Counted from the stretch's first letter, positions 1 through 7,315 are shown. The stretch: DNA of 35,482 nucleotides from Oscillospiraceae bacterium (GCA_031260605.1 JAISLF010000005.1:1-35482), one strand, 5' to 3'. Program-made: numbers and translations. Notes: generated by a model not told the origin, from the letters alone.

Positions 1-831
1 AATTATCAGTACAGCTACATGAAGAACCCGATGGGCGACATAATCGGGATAATGGATCGCAACGGCGATATAGTATGCACGTACGAATACGACGCGTGGG
101 GCAAAATCACCGCAATCACAGGGAATACAGGAATCGCAAACGCGAACCCGCTGCGGTACCGTGGGTATGTGTACGACGCGGAGACGGGGCTGTACTACTG
201 CGGGAGTCGGTACTATGACCCGGCGGTGGGAAGATTTATTAGCGGAGATGAATTGATAGATACCGGAACAGGTGTGCTGGGGTACAATATGTACGCTTAC
301 TGTAACAATAATCCGGTGAATTTGAGTGACCCAACGGGACAGGCTCCGGGTGACCCATTCTTGTCGGCAGATGATGCAGCAGAAGATTTCGCGCGAAATT
401 ACAACCAAAGATCAATTGATGAGAGCCGCGAATATATTACATATATTTTTCGCAGATGGTATACCGTATTAAGAACCAAGAATGGTAAGTCGTACGTAAC
501 GTCTGAGTGGCTTTATACGTATGCTAAGCCAAAAAAAGGTAAAGAGACATCTTCAACGCCACCGCTTAGCATGATTCTTTTCAAAACGGTTGCTATTGCA
601 CACACACACGGAAGTTATAAACCGGATTACTATTGGGGGAATGATGGGTTTTCTGACGGTGATATAAAAGCCAGTAAATTTTTTTATAGAAAAGATGCAT
701 ACGTGGCTGGACCAAGCGGGATATTGTATAAGTACGACTATAAAACAGAAGAAACGACGCTTGTTACCTATGGGTTGCCATTTGATCCGAACGCTTGGTA
801 TCCGGGCTTTAGTTGGGAGAATTACAAATGA
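1..831 (+). CDS. RHS-repeat protein 3' end with DUF4329/JAB-like C-terminal toxin tip (partial)
   Basis: This is the C-terminal end of an RHS polymorphic toxin; the frame is open from base 1, so the gene probably starts upstream of the window. The first 77 or so residues after the Met at base 19 are the conserved RHS core ([36 protein letters not shown]), which forms the end of the shell enclosing the toxin. The variable tip begins after the NPVNLSDPTG junction. It resembles the DUF4329 family, with an H195-T-H197 pair followed by S212-x2-D215 (counting from the Met at base 19), a pattern like JAMM/JAB metal-dependent isopeptidases. That enzymatic reading is inference. The stop overlaps the next start in an ATGA, as expected for a toxin/immunity pair. 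The tip is AT-richer than the core, in line with exchange of tips by recombination. Confidence 0.85.
   Translation, partial: NYQYSYMKNPMGDIIGIMDRNGDIVCTYEYDAWGKITAITGNTGIANANPLRYRGYVYDAETGLYYCGSRYYDPAVGRFISGDELIDTGTGVLGYNMYAYCNNNPVNLSDPTGQAPGDPFLSADDAAEDFARNYNQRSIDESREYITYIFRRWYTVLRTKNGKSYVTSEWLYTYAKPKKGKETSSTPPLSMILFKTVAIAHTHGSYKPDYYWGNDGFSDGDIKASKFFYRKDAYVAGPSGILYKYDYKTEETTLVTYGLPFDPNAWYPGFSWENYK
19..249 (+). repeat. RHS core repeat, copy 1 (231 bp)
   Basis: This conserved RHS core segment recurs nearly base for base at 3020-3250 (roughly ten differences by eye) and as a truncated copy at about 1267-1437. Such shared DNA directly before unrelated tips is the substrate on which RHS tips can be swapped by homologous recombination. 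Confidence 0.85.
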
Positions 832-1226
832 AGAAGAAACTTTGGTTTTATGTTTGCATAGTACAGGCGCTATTTATAATACTGGTGGTAACAATATTTC
901 TGCGGGGACACTTCGCGTCCCCGCGAGTTAAGGAAACGAGTTTGCAGAACTATATTGATTTAGCTGAGCAATATGACTATATCCCGGAACAAGGATATAT
1001 CCCGGATGCAAAAACTGCACGAAAAATTGGTGTAAGCCTTATAGACAGCATGTCGGGTATGCGTCGTATAGGTTGGGTAACGGTTGAATACGACGCAGAA
1101 AATAGAGTATGGAAAATTCATAAATCTTATTGGATAGGTCTGCTGGGTGTAGGCTTTGGAGGTGCCGGTGGTGCTCTACTTGAACAAGACACAGGTGATG
1201 TGATAATAGTATATTTGGAGAAATAA
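828..1226 (+). CDS. Putative NTF2-fold immunity protein, membrane-anchored
   Basis: A 132-residue protein with an N-terminal transmembrane segment (about residues 4-26) and a C-terminal domain resembling the NTF2 fold immunity family (PF15631 type). It has the pattern of an extended 'PDAKTARKIG' helix, then a 'VEYDAENRVWKI' strand and a final GG-containing, Val/Ile-rich strand. The start at 828 overlaps the toxin stop by four bases (ATGA), and a GGGAG ribosome binding site at 814-818 lies inside the toxin gene. Immediate coupling to the DUF4329-like tip makes it the likely antidote for that toxin. It is distantly similar to the two immunity-like genes at 2049 and 2571, sharing the same domain order but with only limited residue identity. 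The family assignment comes from motif recognition, not a search. Confidence 0.75.
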   Translation: MKKKLWFYVCIVQALFIILVVTIFLRGHFASPRVKETSLQNYIDLAEQYDYIPEQGYIPDAKTARKIGVSLIDSMSGMRRIGWVTVEYDAENRVWKIHKSYWIGLLGVGFGGAGGALLEQDTGDVIIVYLEK

Positions 1227-1257
1227 GCGATGGAATAACCAACATCGTCGGTGACTC

Positions 1258-2040
1258 GTGGCTCTGTACGACTACGACGCGTGGGGCAAAATCACCGCAA
1301 TCACAGGAAACACAGGAATCGCGAATGCGAACCCCCTGCGGTACAGGGGGTATGTGTACGACGCGGAGACCGGGCTGTACTACTGCGGAAGTCGGTACTA
1401 CGACCCGGTGGTGGGGCGGTGGATTGGGGCGGACAGCATAGTCTCCGGCATAGACGGGAATCACCTTGGGAAGAATTTGTTTGCGTATTGCAACAATAAT
1501 CCGGTTAATAAGAGTGATCCAAATGGACACAAACCCGGAGATTTGTTTGAATCAGAAGATGAAGCTGCAAAAGAATTTGGAAACTACACTAATGGTAAGT
1601 CGATTGAAGATAACCGTGAATACGCTTCGTATATTTACAAAGTGTTTACTATTACACATTCTTCTGTAACTATACCCAAAACACCTTGGTATTTGTTGGC
1701 TTTAGGAATCAAAAAAACTCCAATTTTCAACATGACAGTAAAAACTCAATTTTCATACATACCCCCCCAAAAAGGAGGTAAAAGTAATGTAATAGGTTCG
1801 GTGATTTGGTTTGCGCTTCGTCCAAAAGTAGCAATGTTACATACACGCGCTGCGTATGACTCTAAGTATGGTAATGATATTTTTTCACCACAAGACAAGG
1901 GTTTGGCGGACCTTTATAAAGTGCCATTTTATGTTGCAACTCCATTAGGTACACTAAGAAAATACGACCCGGCAGATGGCAGTGATATAGAACTATTCAA
2001 TGATCTGCCGTTTGATCAAAATCATCCTGATAGAAAGTAG
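1258..2040 (+). CDS. Displaced RHS tip with DUF4329-like domain, defective JAB motif
   Basis: The frame begins with a truncated RHS core (from YDYDAWGK on) and continues into a tip paralogous to that of the first gene: both share a GDxFxSxDxAAxxF block, an S-I-E/D-x-x-R-E-Y block and a C-terminal 'LPFD' motif. An in-frame TGA lies just before the first possible start (GTG 1258), and no ribosome binding site is visible, so this is probably a silent orphan cassette that needs recombination into an upstream rhs gene. The JAB-like pair is H195-T-R197: the second metal-ligand His is Arg (codon CGC, one transition from CAC), while S210-x2-D213 is kept. The product may therefore be inactive, or the His may not be essential. 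A cognate immunity gene follows eight bases after the stop. Confidence 0.75.
   Translation: MALYDYDAWGKITAITGNTGIANANPLRYRGYVYDAETGLYYCGSRYYDPVVGRWIGADSIVSGIDGNHLGKNLFAYCNNNPVNKSDPNGHKPGDLFESEDEAAKEFGNYTNGKSIEDNREYASYIYKVFTITHSSVTIPKTPWYLLALGIKKTPIFNMTVKTQFSYIPPQKGGKSNVIGSVIWFALRPKVAMLHTRAAYDSKYGNDIFSPQDKGLADLYKVPFYVATPLGTLRKYDPADGSDIELFNDLPFDQNHPDRK
1267..1437 (+). repeat. RHS core repeat, copy 2 (truncated)
   Basis: This is a 5'-truncated copy of the RHS core DNA found at 19-249 and 3020-3250. It starts near the YDAWGK codons and is more diverged toward its 3' end, where it reads GRWIGAD in place of GRFISGD. Confidence 0.8.
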
Positions 2041-2048
2041 GCGACGAT

Positions 2049-2456
2049 ATGAAAAAAAGTAGATTAATTCCTATCATTATTATTTCGATCCTTGCAATTG
2101 TGGGCGCACTTGCTTGCTTGGCTTATTTTCAGAAAGCGAATACCGTTGGTACTTTTACGCTGTCTGATTACAGTGTTTACATGGATCTGTATGATAAGTA
2201 TCCTGTCTCAGAAGAACCTATTCAACCGTTAGGTTTTGTTGGTTCTGCTAAAGAGGCAAAGAAATTGGCTGAGAGCATTTGGATAGAACTGTTTGGTGAT
2301 TCAGTGACAAAGAAAAAGCCGTATAGAGTATTTTATGATGATACAAATCAAGTCTGGTTAGTTCAAGGCACTATATTTTTTATGAGAGGAGGTCCGAACA
2401 TACTAATTCAGAAATCGGACGGTAAAATATTAGCTTTATGGCAAGACAAAATATAG
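2049..2456 (+). CDS. NTF2-fold immunity protein (copy 1 of a duplicated pair)
   Basis: A 135-residue protein with a lysine-rich N-terminus, one transmembrane segment (about residues 7-27) and an exported C-terminal domain. That domain has the hallmarks of the NTF2 fold immunity family: a 'SAKEAKKLAESIW' helix, 'YRVFYDDTNQVWLVQGT' strands and a 'GGPNILIQKSDGKILALW' terminal hairpin. It starts eight bases after the stop of the DUF4329-like tip at 1258-2040, which makes it the likely cognate antidote. A near-identical second copy lies at 2571-2978. The ribosome binding site is weak (AGG). A membrane-bound, outward-facing antidote suggests the toxin acts at or passes the cell surface; that is inference. 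Confidence 0.8.
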   Translation: MKKSRLIPIIIISILAIVGALACLAYFQKANTVGTFTLSDYSVYMDLYDKYPVSEEPIQPLGFVGSAKEAKKLAESIWIELFGDSVTKKKPYRVFYDDTNQVWLVQGTIFFMRGGPNILIQKSDGKILALWQDKI

Positions 2457-2502
2457 TGTGGTTTTTTGTAACGATGGACAACTACGGCATAGACGGAAAG
2501 GC

Positions 2503-2574
2503 GGCGATATGGAACTATTCAATGATCTACCGTATGATCAAAATCATCCTGATAGAAAGCAGGAAATAATATGA
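2503..2574 (+). pseudogene. Remnant of a toxin C-terminal tail
   Basis: The last 20 or so codons of the tip at 1258-2040 ([20 protein letters not shown]) reappear here with no toxin body in front. The frame ends in a TGA that overlaps the ATG at 2571 as ATGA. This shows that a whole toxin-immunity cassette was duplicated and that the toxin was then deleted, leaving its tail and the antidote. Bases 2457-2502 before it hold only a further short stretch with no recognisable gene. Confidence 0.8.
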
Positions 2575-2978
2575 AGAAAAAAATACTAATTCCAATCATT
2601 ATAATTTCGATCCTCGCAATTGTTGGCGCACTGGCTTGCTTGGCTTATTTTCAAAAAGCAAATACTGTTGGCACTATTACGTTATCTGATTACAATGAGC
2701 TGATTGGGTTTTGCAATAATCGTCCTATCACTGAAGAATTTACTGAACCGTTTGGTTCTGTTGGCTCTGTTAAGGAGGCAAAGAAATTGGCAGAAAGCAT
2801 TTGGATAGAACTGTTTGGTGATTCGGTGACAAAGAAAAAGCCGTATAGGGTATTTTATGATGATATAAATCAAGTCTGGTTAGTTCAAGGCACTGTATTT
2901 TTTATGGGCGGAGGTCCGAACATACTAATTCAGAAATCGGACGGTAAAGTATTAGCTATATGGCAATACAAAGATTAG
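2571..2978 (+). CDS. NTF2-fold immunity protein (copy 2, orphan)
   Basis: A 135-residue paralogue of the gene at 2049-2456, nearly identical over the signal/transmembrane region and the last 75 residues, with most differences clustered at residues 35-65 (NELIGFCNNRPITEEF against SVYMDLYDKYPVSEEP). Its toxin is gone except for a tail remnant directly upstream (2503-2574). An AGGA ribosome binding site lies about eight bases before ATG 2571. The divergence of one central segment between otherwise almost identical copies may mark the part that recognises the toxin; this is inference. Orphan immunity genes kept after toxin loss are common in polymorphic toxin arrays. Confidence 0.8.
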   Translation: MKKKILIPIIIISILAIVGALACLAYFQKANTVGTITLSDYNELIGFCNNRPITEEFTEPFGSVGSVKEAKKLAESIWIELFGDSVTKKKPYRVFYDDINQVWLVQGTVFFMGGGPNILIQKSDGKVLAIWQYKD

Positions 2979-3013
2979 TGTGGTTTTTGTAACCACCCTC
3001 AGATAGCCGCTAC

Positions 3014-3910
3014 GTGTACATGAAGAACCCGATGGGCGATATAATCGGGATAATGGACTGCAACGGCGATATAGTGTGCACGTACGAGTACGACGCGTGG
3101 GGGAAAATCACCGCAATCACAGGGAATACAGGAATCGCAAACGCGAACCCGCTGCGGTACAGAGGGTATGTGTACGACGCGGAGACCGGGCTGTACTACT
3201 GCGGGAGTCGGTACTATGACCCGGCGGTGGGAAGATTTATTAGCGGAGATAATATCTTGGTGATGGCAACATATAATGGTTGCAACATCTTTGCTTACTG
3301 TGAAAACAATCCGATTAACAGGGCGGATCCCGATGGGTATAGCTGGTATGAAGATGCCTTGGAAGGTAAAATTATTGTCGCCGGGGTAACTCCCGGTTAT
3401 GATGGTTGCGGTGACCAAAACCCCTTATACGTGTCGCCAAGTGACCTTAGGAAAATGGGCTTTGATGAAGAAGCAGTGGCACGTTGCGGCGAGTTGAACA
3501 AAACAATATCTAACGGCGATTTCACAATGAAAAAACAGGTTGCGCATTTCCTCGCACAAATTGCATACGAAACGAATTATGGTAAATGGCTTATTGAAAG
3601 GGGAGACGTACAAAGCAAAAAATACTATCCTTACTATGGTGCAGGGTACATTCAGCTTACGGGTGAAAAGAACTACCGGGCCTTTGCTGAAGCTATGGGC
3701 GACCCACGTATTATGGAGGGCCCTGCGTATGTAGCGGCAAATTATGCGTGGGCATCTGCGGGGTGGTTTTGGGCGAGCAAAAATCTAAACGACGGAATTG
3801 CAAATAAAGGATGGACGGCAAAAGGTGTTTCTACGGTAGTCCACGGTGACGCGTCGTCTTGGGAGAAGAGACGGGACATCTACGATAGATTTCTTGGGCT
3901 TCTCGGTTAG
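3014..3910 (+). CDS. Displaced RHS tip with GH19 lysozyme/chitinase-like toxin domain
   Basis: The first 80 residues are the RHS core, and a short linker follows the NPINRADPDG junction. Residues about 125-298 form a glycoside hydrolase family 19-like domain: the helix 'AHFLAQIAYETNYG' with E186 at the catalytic-acid position, a second acid candidate E195 (LIERGD), the substrate-cleft signature YYGAGYIQLTGEKNY (207-221), and the 'AWASAGWFW' helix. Phage-type GH19 enzymes cut peptidoglycan or chitin, so the likely target is a competitor's cell wall. The reading frame has a TAA at 2990-2992 just upstream. The starts available (GTG 3014, ATG 3020) lie inside the RHS core without a clear ribosome binding site, so it is probably an orphan tip activated by recombination. 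The next gene is its likely antidote. Confidence 0.85.
   Translation: MYMKNPMGDIIGIMDCNGDIVCTYEYDAWGKITAITGNTGIANANPLRYRGYVYDAETGLYYCGSRYYDPAVGRFISGDNILVMATYNGCNIFAYCENNPINRADPDGYSWYEDALEGKIIVAGVTPGYDGCGDQNPLYVSPSDLRKMGFDEEAVARCGELNKTISNGDFTMKKQVAHFLAQIAYETNYGKWLIERGDVQSKKYYPYYGAGYIQLTGEKNYRAFAEAMGDPRIMEGPAYVAANYAWASAGWFWASKNLNDGIANKGWTAKGVSTVVHGDASSWEKRRDIYDRFLGLLG
3020..3250 (+). repeat. RHS core repeat, copy 3 (231 bp)
   Basis: This DNA is almost identical to 19-249. Recombination between the two copies would delete 3 kb and place the GH19 tip onto the RHS gene that enters the window from the left. Confidence 0.85.
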
Positions 3911-3924
3911 GGGGTTACGCTAAA

Positions 3925-4695
3925 ATGAAAAACAAATTCAAAATAGGTATTCTTGTTATCGTTGTTGCAATCACTGCGCCGCTTCTGCTCGGTTGTACCT
4001 CGCGCAGACACAGCGAGGCTGATTTATATCAGACGATAACAAAATGTTTGGAAGAAAACTCAGCCGACAACCAAATACAAATTAAATATCCGCAAATCGA
4101 AAGTAAAGACAGAGACCTTACAAAAGTGAATCAAACTATCGAAAATGCGGCGTATCAGTTGCTGAAGCATTACTTTACGGACGGATACAATGTTGCTCAA
4201 AACACGAATCCCGGCGATTTTGTTTGGAACTGGAGCACTTCTCCCTATAATTATGCGGCGCTCGAAGTAAATTTCAAAATCACGCTGCTAAATGCCGAAG
4301 TTGCAAGCATTGTATTTGAGGGAATGTTTAACCGGGAAACGGCGGCGCACCCGATAAGTGTGTTCGAAACAGCGAATATTAATCTTGAAAACGGCGAGCT
4401 TATAATGCTGAATGATGTGTATTCAGTAGATGATGGTTTTTTTGAAATTTACCTCAGTCATCTGAAAGCGTTTTGTCAAGAAAACTATCCGTCTGAGCAG
4501 TGGCTTGAAATATATGAGTATGTTGAGCAGGACGAAAGCTTTAAGGAAAACTTTATCCTCGCTGATACCGGGGAGGGAATATCAAGCTATTTTACTGAAA
4601 GCGGAGTCGGCATAAGCTATCCGGTTATCTTTGCTCTCGGAGACCATATTGAAGTCGTGATACCGTATGAGGAAATTGCTGAATATGTAAAGTAG
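3925..4695 (+). CDS. Lipoprotein with DUF4163/DUF3298 (RsiV/PdaC-like) domains; candidate lysozyme-type immunity protein
   Basis: A 256-residue protein with a lipoprotein signal peptide (hydrophobic residues 6-22, lipobox ending LLLGC with Cys24). The rest matches the DUF4163-DUF3298 layout of RsiV and PdaC: an N-terminal 'IQIKYPQIES' strand, a 'YNYAALEVNFKITLLN' strand, a 'INLENGELIMLNDVY' block and a C-terminal 'GVGISYPVIFALGDHIEVVIPYEEI' type ending. In Bacillus subtilis and Clostridioides, the RsiV DUF3298 domain binds lysozyme. Here the gene follows a GH19 lysozyme-like RHS tip by 14 bases, so a direct role as surface-held inhibitor of that toxin is a strong inference. It lacks the cytoplasmic anti-sigma domain and no sigma factor gene is adjacent. 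The ribosome binding site is GGGGG, 10 or so bases upstream. Confidence 0.75.
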   Translation: MKNKFKIGILVIVVAITAPLLLGCTSRRHSEADLYQTITKCLEENSADNQIQIKYPQIESKDRDLTKVNQTIENAAYQLLKHYFTDGYNVAQNTNPGDFVWNWSTSPYNYAALEVNFKITLLNAEVASIVFEGMFNRETAAHPISVFETANINLENGELIMLNDVYSVDDGFFEIYLSHLKAFCQENYPSEQWLEIYEYVEQDESFKENFILADTGEGISSYFTESGVGISYPVIFALGDHIEVVIPYEEIAEYVK

Positions 4696-4864
4696 TTCAG
4701 CTTGTGATAAAGCACCTAAGGCGGGCGGAGCAGTTCCGTCAACACAGTTTGGCTTCGGCGAATTTAGCACATTTCCTGAATTCAGATCAGGTGCAGGTTT
4801 TGGCGGAGGTATGTTAGACCCCGGTAGCGGCGGCAGCAAGTATCTTGAATATGCTAGTTATTAA
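4691..4864 (+). pseudogene. Toxin-tail fragment (57 codons, no start)
   Basis: A frame open from just after the TAA at 4688-4690 to the TAA at 4862-4864 reads as a Gly/Ser/Phe-rich C-terminal tail (for example GAVPSTQFGFGEF and LDPGSGGSKYLEY). It has no start codon of its own and no RHS core before it. By position, between one immunity gene and another, it is best read as the last piece of a deleted toxin tip. The toxin family cannot be named from this fragment. Confidence 0.55.
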
Positions 4865-4879
4865 TGGAGAACAACAACG

Positions 4880-5590
4880 ATGGATTACTTTGTACATAAA
4901 ATAAACGCGGCGTTCACAGCTGAGTTTGCGAGTTTAGGTTTCAAGCGGTATAGGAATAGCCGTATGCGTATGGTAAATGATATTGCTCAGGGATTTTTCT
5001 ACGAACGGTTTAATACGCGTTATGCACCTTGGGTAAGGCTATGCTTTTATATTGAGCCATTATGCTGCAGAATACATATGAGCGATGTATTCACTTATAT
5101 GCAATTTTGCACAATAGATTCCAATAAAAGAAGTAAAAGATATGAGTATGAGAAAAATTCCAAAAAAGATATTGACCGGGTGGTTGATGAAATAATTACT
5201 GACATAAAAGAACAAATAGTCCCTGTTTATGAGCGAGCAACGGATTGCAAAGGTGCTCTTGCAGAAATATGTGAGATAAATTTGAGTCGAGCGCGCGGTA
5301 ACGGCGCATACTACCCAATCGCGCTGAAAATAGGCGATTATGAATTGGCACTTGACTTTTTACTGAAAATGGTAGGACCGCCGATTGAGGAGGTACGGGA
5401 GACCTATAGGTTAAGAACAACTCTTGAGATGACGCCTGAACTTATACAGCGACGTATTGATACTCGTAACGAGATTATAGCATTGGCGGAAATGGTAAAG
5501 AACCGAGATACGGAGGCTGTTGAGAAGATGCTCCGTGAAAACGAGGAGTTTTCGCTGAAGAATTTGCGTGAGATGAAACTGATAAAGTAG
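4880..5590 (+). CDS. Putative cytoplasmic immunity protein, DUF4304-like
   Basis: A 236-residue soluble protein with no signal peptide or transmembrane segment. The N-terminal 110 residues (helix, then 'LGFKRYRNSRMRMVNDIAQGF', then alternating strands) recall the DUF4304 family often found beside polymorphic toxins; the match is by eye and uncertain. The C-terminal third is charged and helical (TPELIQRRIDTRNEIIALAEMV) and may be a coiled coil. GGAG at 4866-4869 serves ATG 4880. It directly follows an orphan toxin tail, so it is probably the surviving antidote of a lost cassette, one whose toxin acted in the cytoplasm. The AT-rich base use matches the rest of the RHS array and differs from the GC-rich genes after 6300. 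Confidence 0.5.
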   Translation: MDYFVHKINAAFTAEFASLGFKRYRNSRMRMVNDIAQGFFYERFNTRYAPWVRLCFYIEPLCCRIHMSDVFTYMQFCTIDSNKRSKRYEYEKNSKKDIDRVVDEIITDIKEQIVPVYERATDCKGALAEICEINLSRARGNGAYYPIALKIGDYELALDFLLKMVGPPIEEVRETYRLRTTLEMTPELIQRRIDTRNEIIALAEMVKNRDTEAVEKMLRENEEFSLKNLREMKLIK

Positions 5591-5654
5591 GGGGAGGCTG
5601 CGGTGTGGCGGTATGTACATCAAGAAACTGTGATTTCTTTTTGGTGGGGTAATT

Positions 5655-6038
5655 ATGCGAAAAAAATTTTGGATAGTATTCGGCGCGTTGCTGTTAACTG
5701 AGCTGTTTGTGTTGATTTTTATGAGCTATAAGATAGGTGTATCAGACTCACCCCTCGATAGAGAGCAGTGGGTACTGGCTGTTTATTGTGCTTCGTTGGT
5801 GTTTTCCGCTACCCTGTTGATAACATCGGCAATCGGCATTTACGGGATTAACAAAAGATTAGGCTCTGCTGAATTACGGTTATCAGAAAAACAGCAAAAG
5901 CGTTTAGTTAGAACAAGGCGTGTTTTATTTATTGTTTTGGTTTTCGTACCGATTTACATCATCTTTCAGATTCGCGCGACTATTTTCACAATAGAGAACA
6001 TTCAATTTTGGATTGAACATAGCGATTTGTTAAGATGA
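5655..6038 (+). CDS. Small three-helix membrane protein, function unknown
   Basis: A 127-residue protein predicted to cross the membrane three times (about residues 5-25, 42-64 and 91-109), with a basic loop (KQQKRLVRTRR) before the third helix. I do not recognise a family. It sits at the end of the RHS array, 64 bases after a putative immunity gene, and has the same AT-rich base use, so a membrane-type immunity protein for a lost pore-forming tip is possible but unproven. A GGTGGGG ribosome binding site precedes ATG 5655. Confidence 0.5.
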   Translation: MRKKFWIVFGALLLTELFVLIFMSYKIGVSDSPLDREQWVLAVYCASLVFSATLLITSAIGIYGINKRLGSAELRLSEKQQKRLVRTRRVLFIVLVFVPIYIIFQIRATIFTIENIQFWIEHSDLLR

Positions 6039-6198
6039 ATGCTCAACAAGGGTAGCGGTCGTTGCCGTTAGACCTGTGGCAGCGCGAAGTTGTTGCCTCC
6101 AAGCAGGTATACAGTAGCGAAATTCATACAATAATCCGCTGACGCCCACCCGCCACCCCCCCATTTGTGAAAAATCGGTTAAATCTTCTGTAATACAC

Positions 6199-6227
6199 TT
6201 GACAACTGCGCCGCAAAATGATAAATT
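6199..6227 (+). promoter_or_regulatory. Promoter of the hrcA operon
   Basis: A perfect -35 box TTGACA (6199-6204) is followed, after about 17 bases, by a -10-like TAAATT (6222-6227). The -10 overlaps the left arm of the CIRCE operator, so bound HrcA would block RNA polymerase directly. The 6039-6198 stretch before it shows no gene. Confidence 0.7.
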
Positions 6228-6252
6228 AGCACTCAAAGGGCAAGAGTGCTAA
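6226..6252 (+). promoter_or_regulatory. CIRCE operator (HrcA binding site)
   Basis: A perfect inverted repeat TTAGCACTC-N9-GAGTGCTAA, identical to the CIRCE consensus. It lies 56 bases before the hrcA start and overlaps the promoter -10 region. HrcA, helped by GroEL, represses from this site in other Bacillota, so the whole hrcA-grpE-dnaK cluster is expected to be induced by heat. Confidence 0.97.
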
Positions 6253-6307
6253 TTTTTTTGCGGCGTTTTCCGAGACGGTACCCGGCTGCCCCTTAACTAC
6301 TACAACT

Positions 6308-7309
6308 ATGTCAAACCAAAATCGCGAAAATGAAATACTTTTTGCCCTGATTGAGCTGTATATCGCTTCGGCGGAGCCGGTCGGGTCTAAGGCGATAGCT
6401 GAGCTTTTGCCTGTTTCGTCCGCGACTGTTCGCAGCTGCCTTGCCTCGCTTGAGCAGCAGGGACTGCTGACCCAGCCGCACACTTCGGCCGGCAGAATAC
6501 CGACAGCTCAGGGATACCGACTGTATGTAAACCACCTGCTGCGTCGGCAGCGGCAGTCTGTGCACGAGTCTGAAAACCTCGCCATTCGGCTTTCGATGAT
6601 GGCGGAGGAGCTTATTGCCGGGGCGCAGAAATTTGAGAAAATGCTCTCGGAAGCGACGGGGCTGCCGGCATTTTCGGCAGAGCTGCCGAAAACAAAAATT
6701 CTCGTTGAGCGGATTGATTTTCTTCCGGTTTCGATATACTCATTTGTAATTATTATGATTACAAGCACCGGCTCTGTAAATAATAAAGTCATAGAGGTGC
6801 CGGAGGTAATTTCAGACAGCTTTATGAAGCGGTTCCGTCAGGTGGTGAACACCGCGTTTCACGGTCTATCGGCGGGGGAGATAACCTTTTCAAAGGTATC
6901 GTCGGTTGAAACCGCGACGGGGGACATTTACGGCTTAACCGCCGTTACGGCGGAGTTTATGATTGACACGCTGCAAAGCCTTTCACACCGCGAGATTCGG
7001 TTTTCGGGATTTTCACGGCTGCTATCTCAGCCGGAATTCCGTTCGGCGGAGCACGCGGAGCGGCTGCTTGAATACCTGTCGGAAAAGCCGGGCGGCGCGA
7101 TTGCCGCGCCGGACGGTACAGAGTCAGTTAAGGTGACAATCGGCGAGGAAAACAGCGTCGAGGCGCTGCAAAAAGCGTCGCTGCTGGCGGCGAAGATTGA
7201 GCTTTCCGACGAAAGCGACCTGCTTGTCGGCGTTGTTGGTCCGATGAGAATGAATTACGCGAATATTTTGTCTGTACTGCGGTATTTTTCGCAGCTGCCT
7301 AAGGAGTAA
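6308..7309 (+). CDS. hrcA: Heat-inducible transcription repressor HrcA
   Basis: At 333 residues this is the usual HrcA length. The N-terminal winged helix (residues 1-75) contains 'NEILFALIELYIASAEPVGSKAIAE' and the recognition region 'SSATVRSCLASLEQQGLL', followed by the family motif HTSAGRIPTAQGYRLYV (about 58-74). The GAF-like dimerisation part ends with 'LLVGVVGPMRMNYANILSVLRYF'. The gene follows its own operator, so it is autoregulated. Odd point: no Shine-Dalgarno sequence is visible before ATG 6308 (the preceding bases are pyrimidine- and A-rich), although the start fits the family's N-terminus. The grpE ribosome binding site sits in its last codons, which indicates translational coupling. 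Confidence 0.96.
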   Translation: MSNQNRENEILFALIELYIASAEPVGSKAIAELLPVSSATVRSCLASLEQQGLLTQPHTSAGRIPTAQGYRLYVNHLLRRQRQSVHESENLAIRLSMMAEELIAGAQKFEKMLSEATGLPAFSAELPKTKILVERIDFLPVSIYSFVIIMITSTGSVNNKVIEVPEVISDSFMKRFRQVVNTAFHGLSAGEITFSKVSSVETATGDIYGLTAVTAEFMIDTLQSLSHREIRFSGFSRLLSQPEFRSAEHAERLLEYLSEKPGGAIAAPDGTESVKVTIGEENSVEALQKASLLAAKIELSDESDLLVGVVGPMRMNYANILSVLRYFSQLPKE

Positions 7310-7315
7310 TAGCAT

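Noticed and set aside
1-6040. The possibility that the RHS region is a prophage or integrative element, given the GH19 lysozyme-like domain
   Set aside because: The GH19 domain is fused in frame to an RHS core and there are no phage structural or integrase genes nearby; the tyrosine recombinase at 10467 is in the heat-shock cluster and co-translated with lepA.
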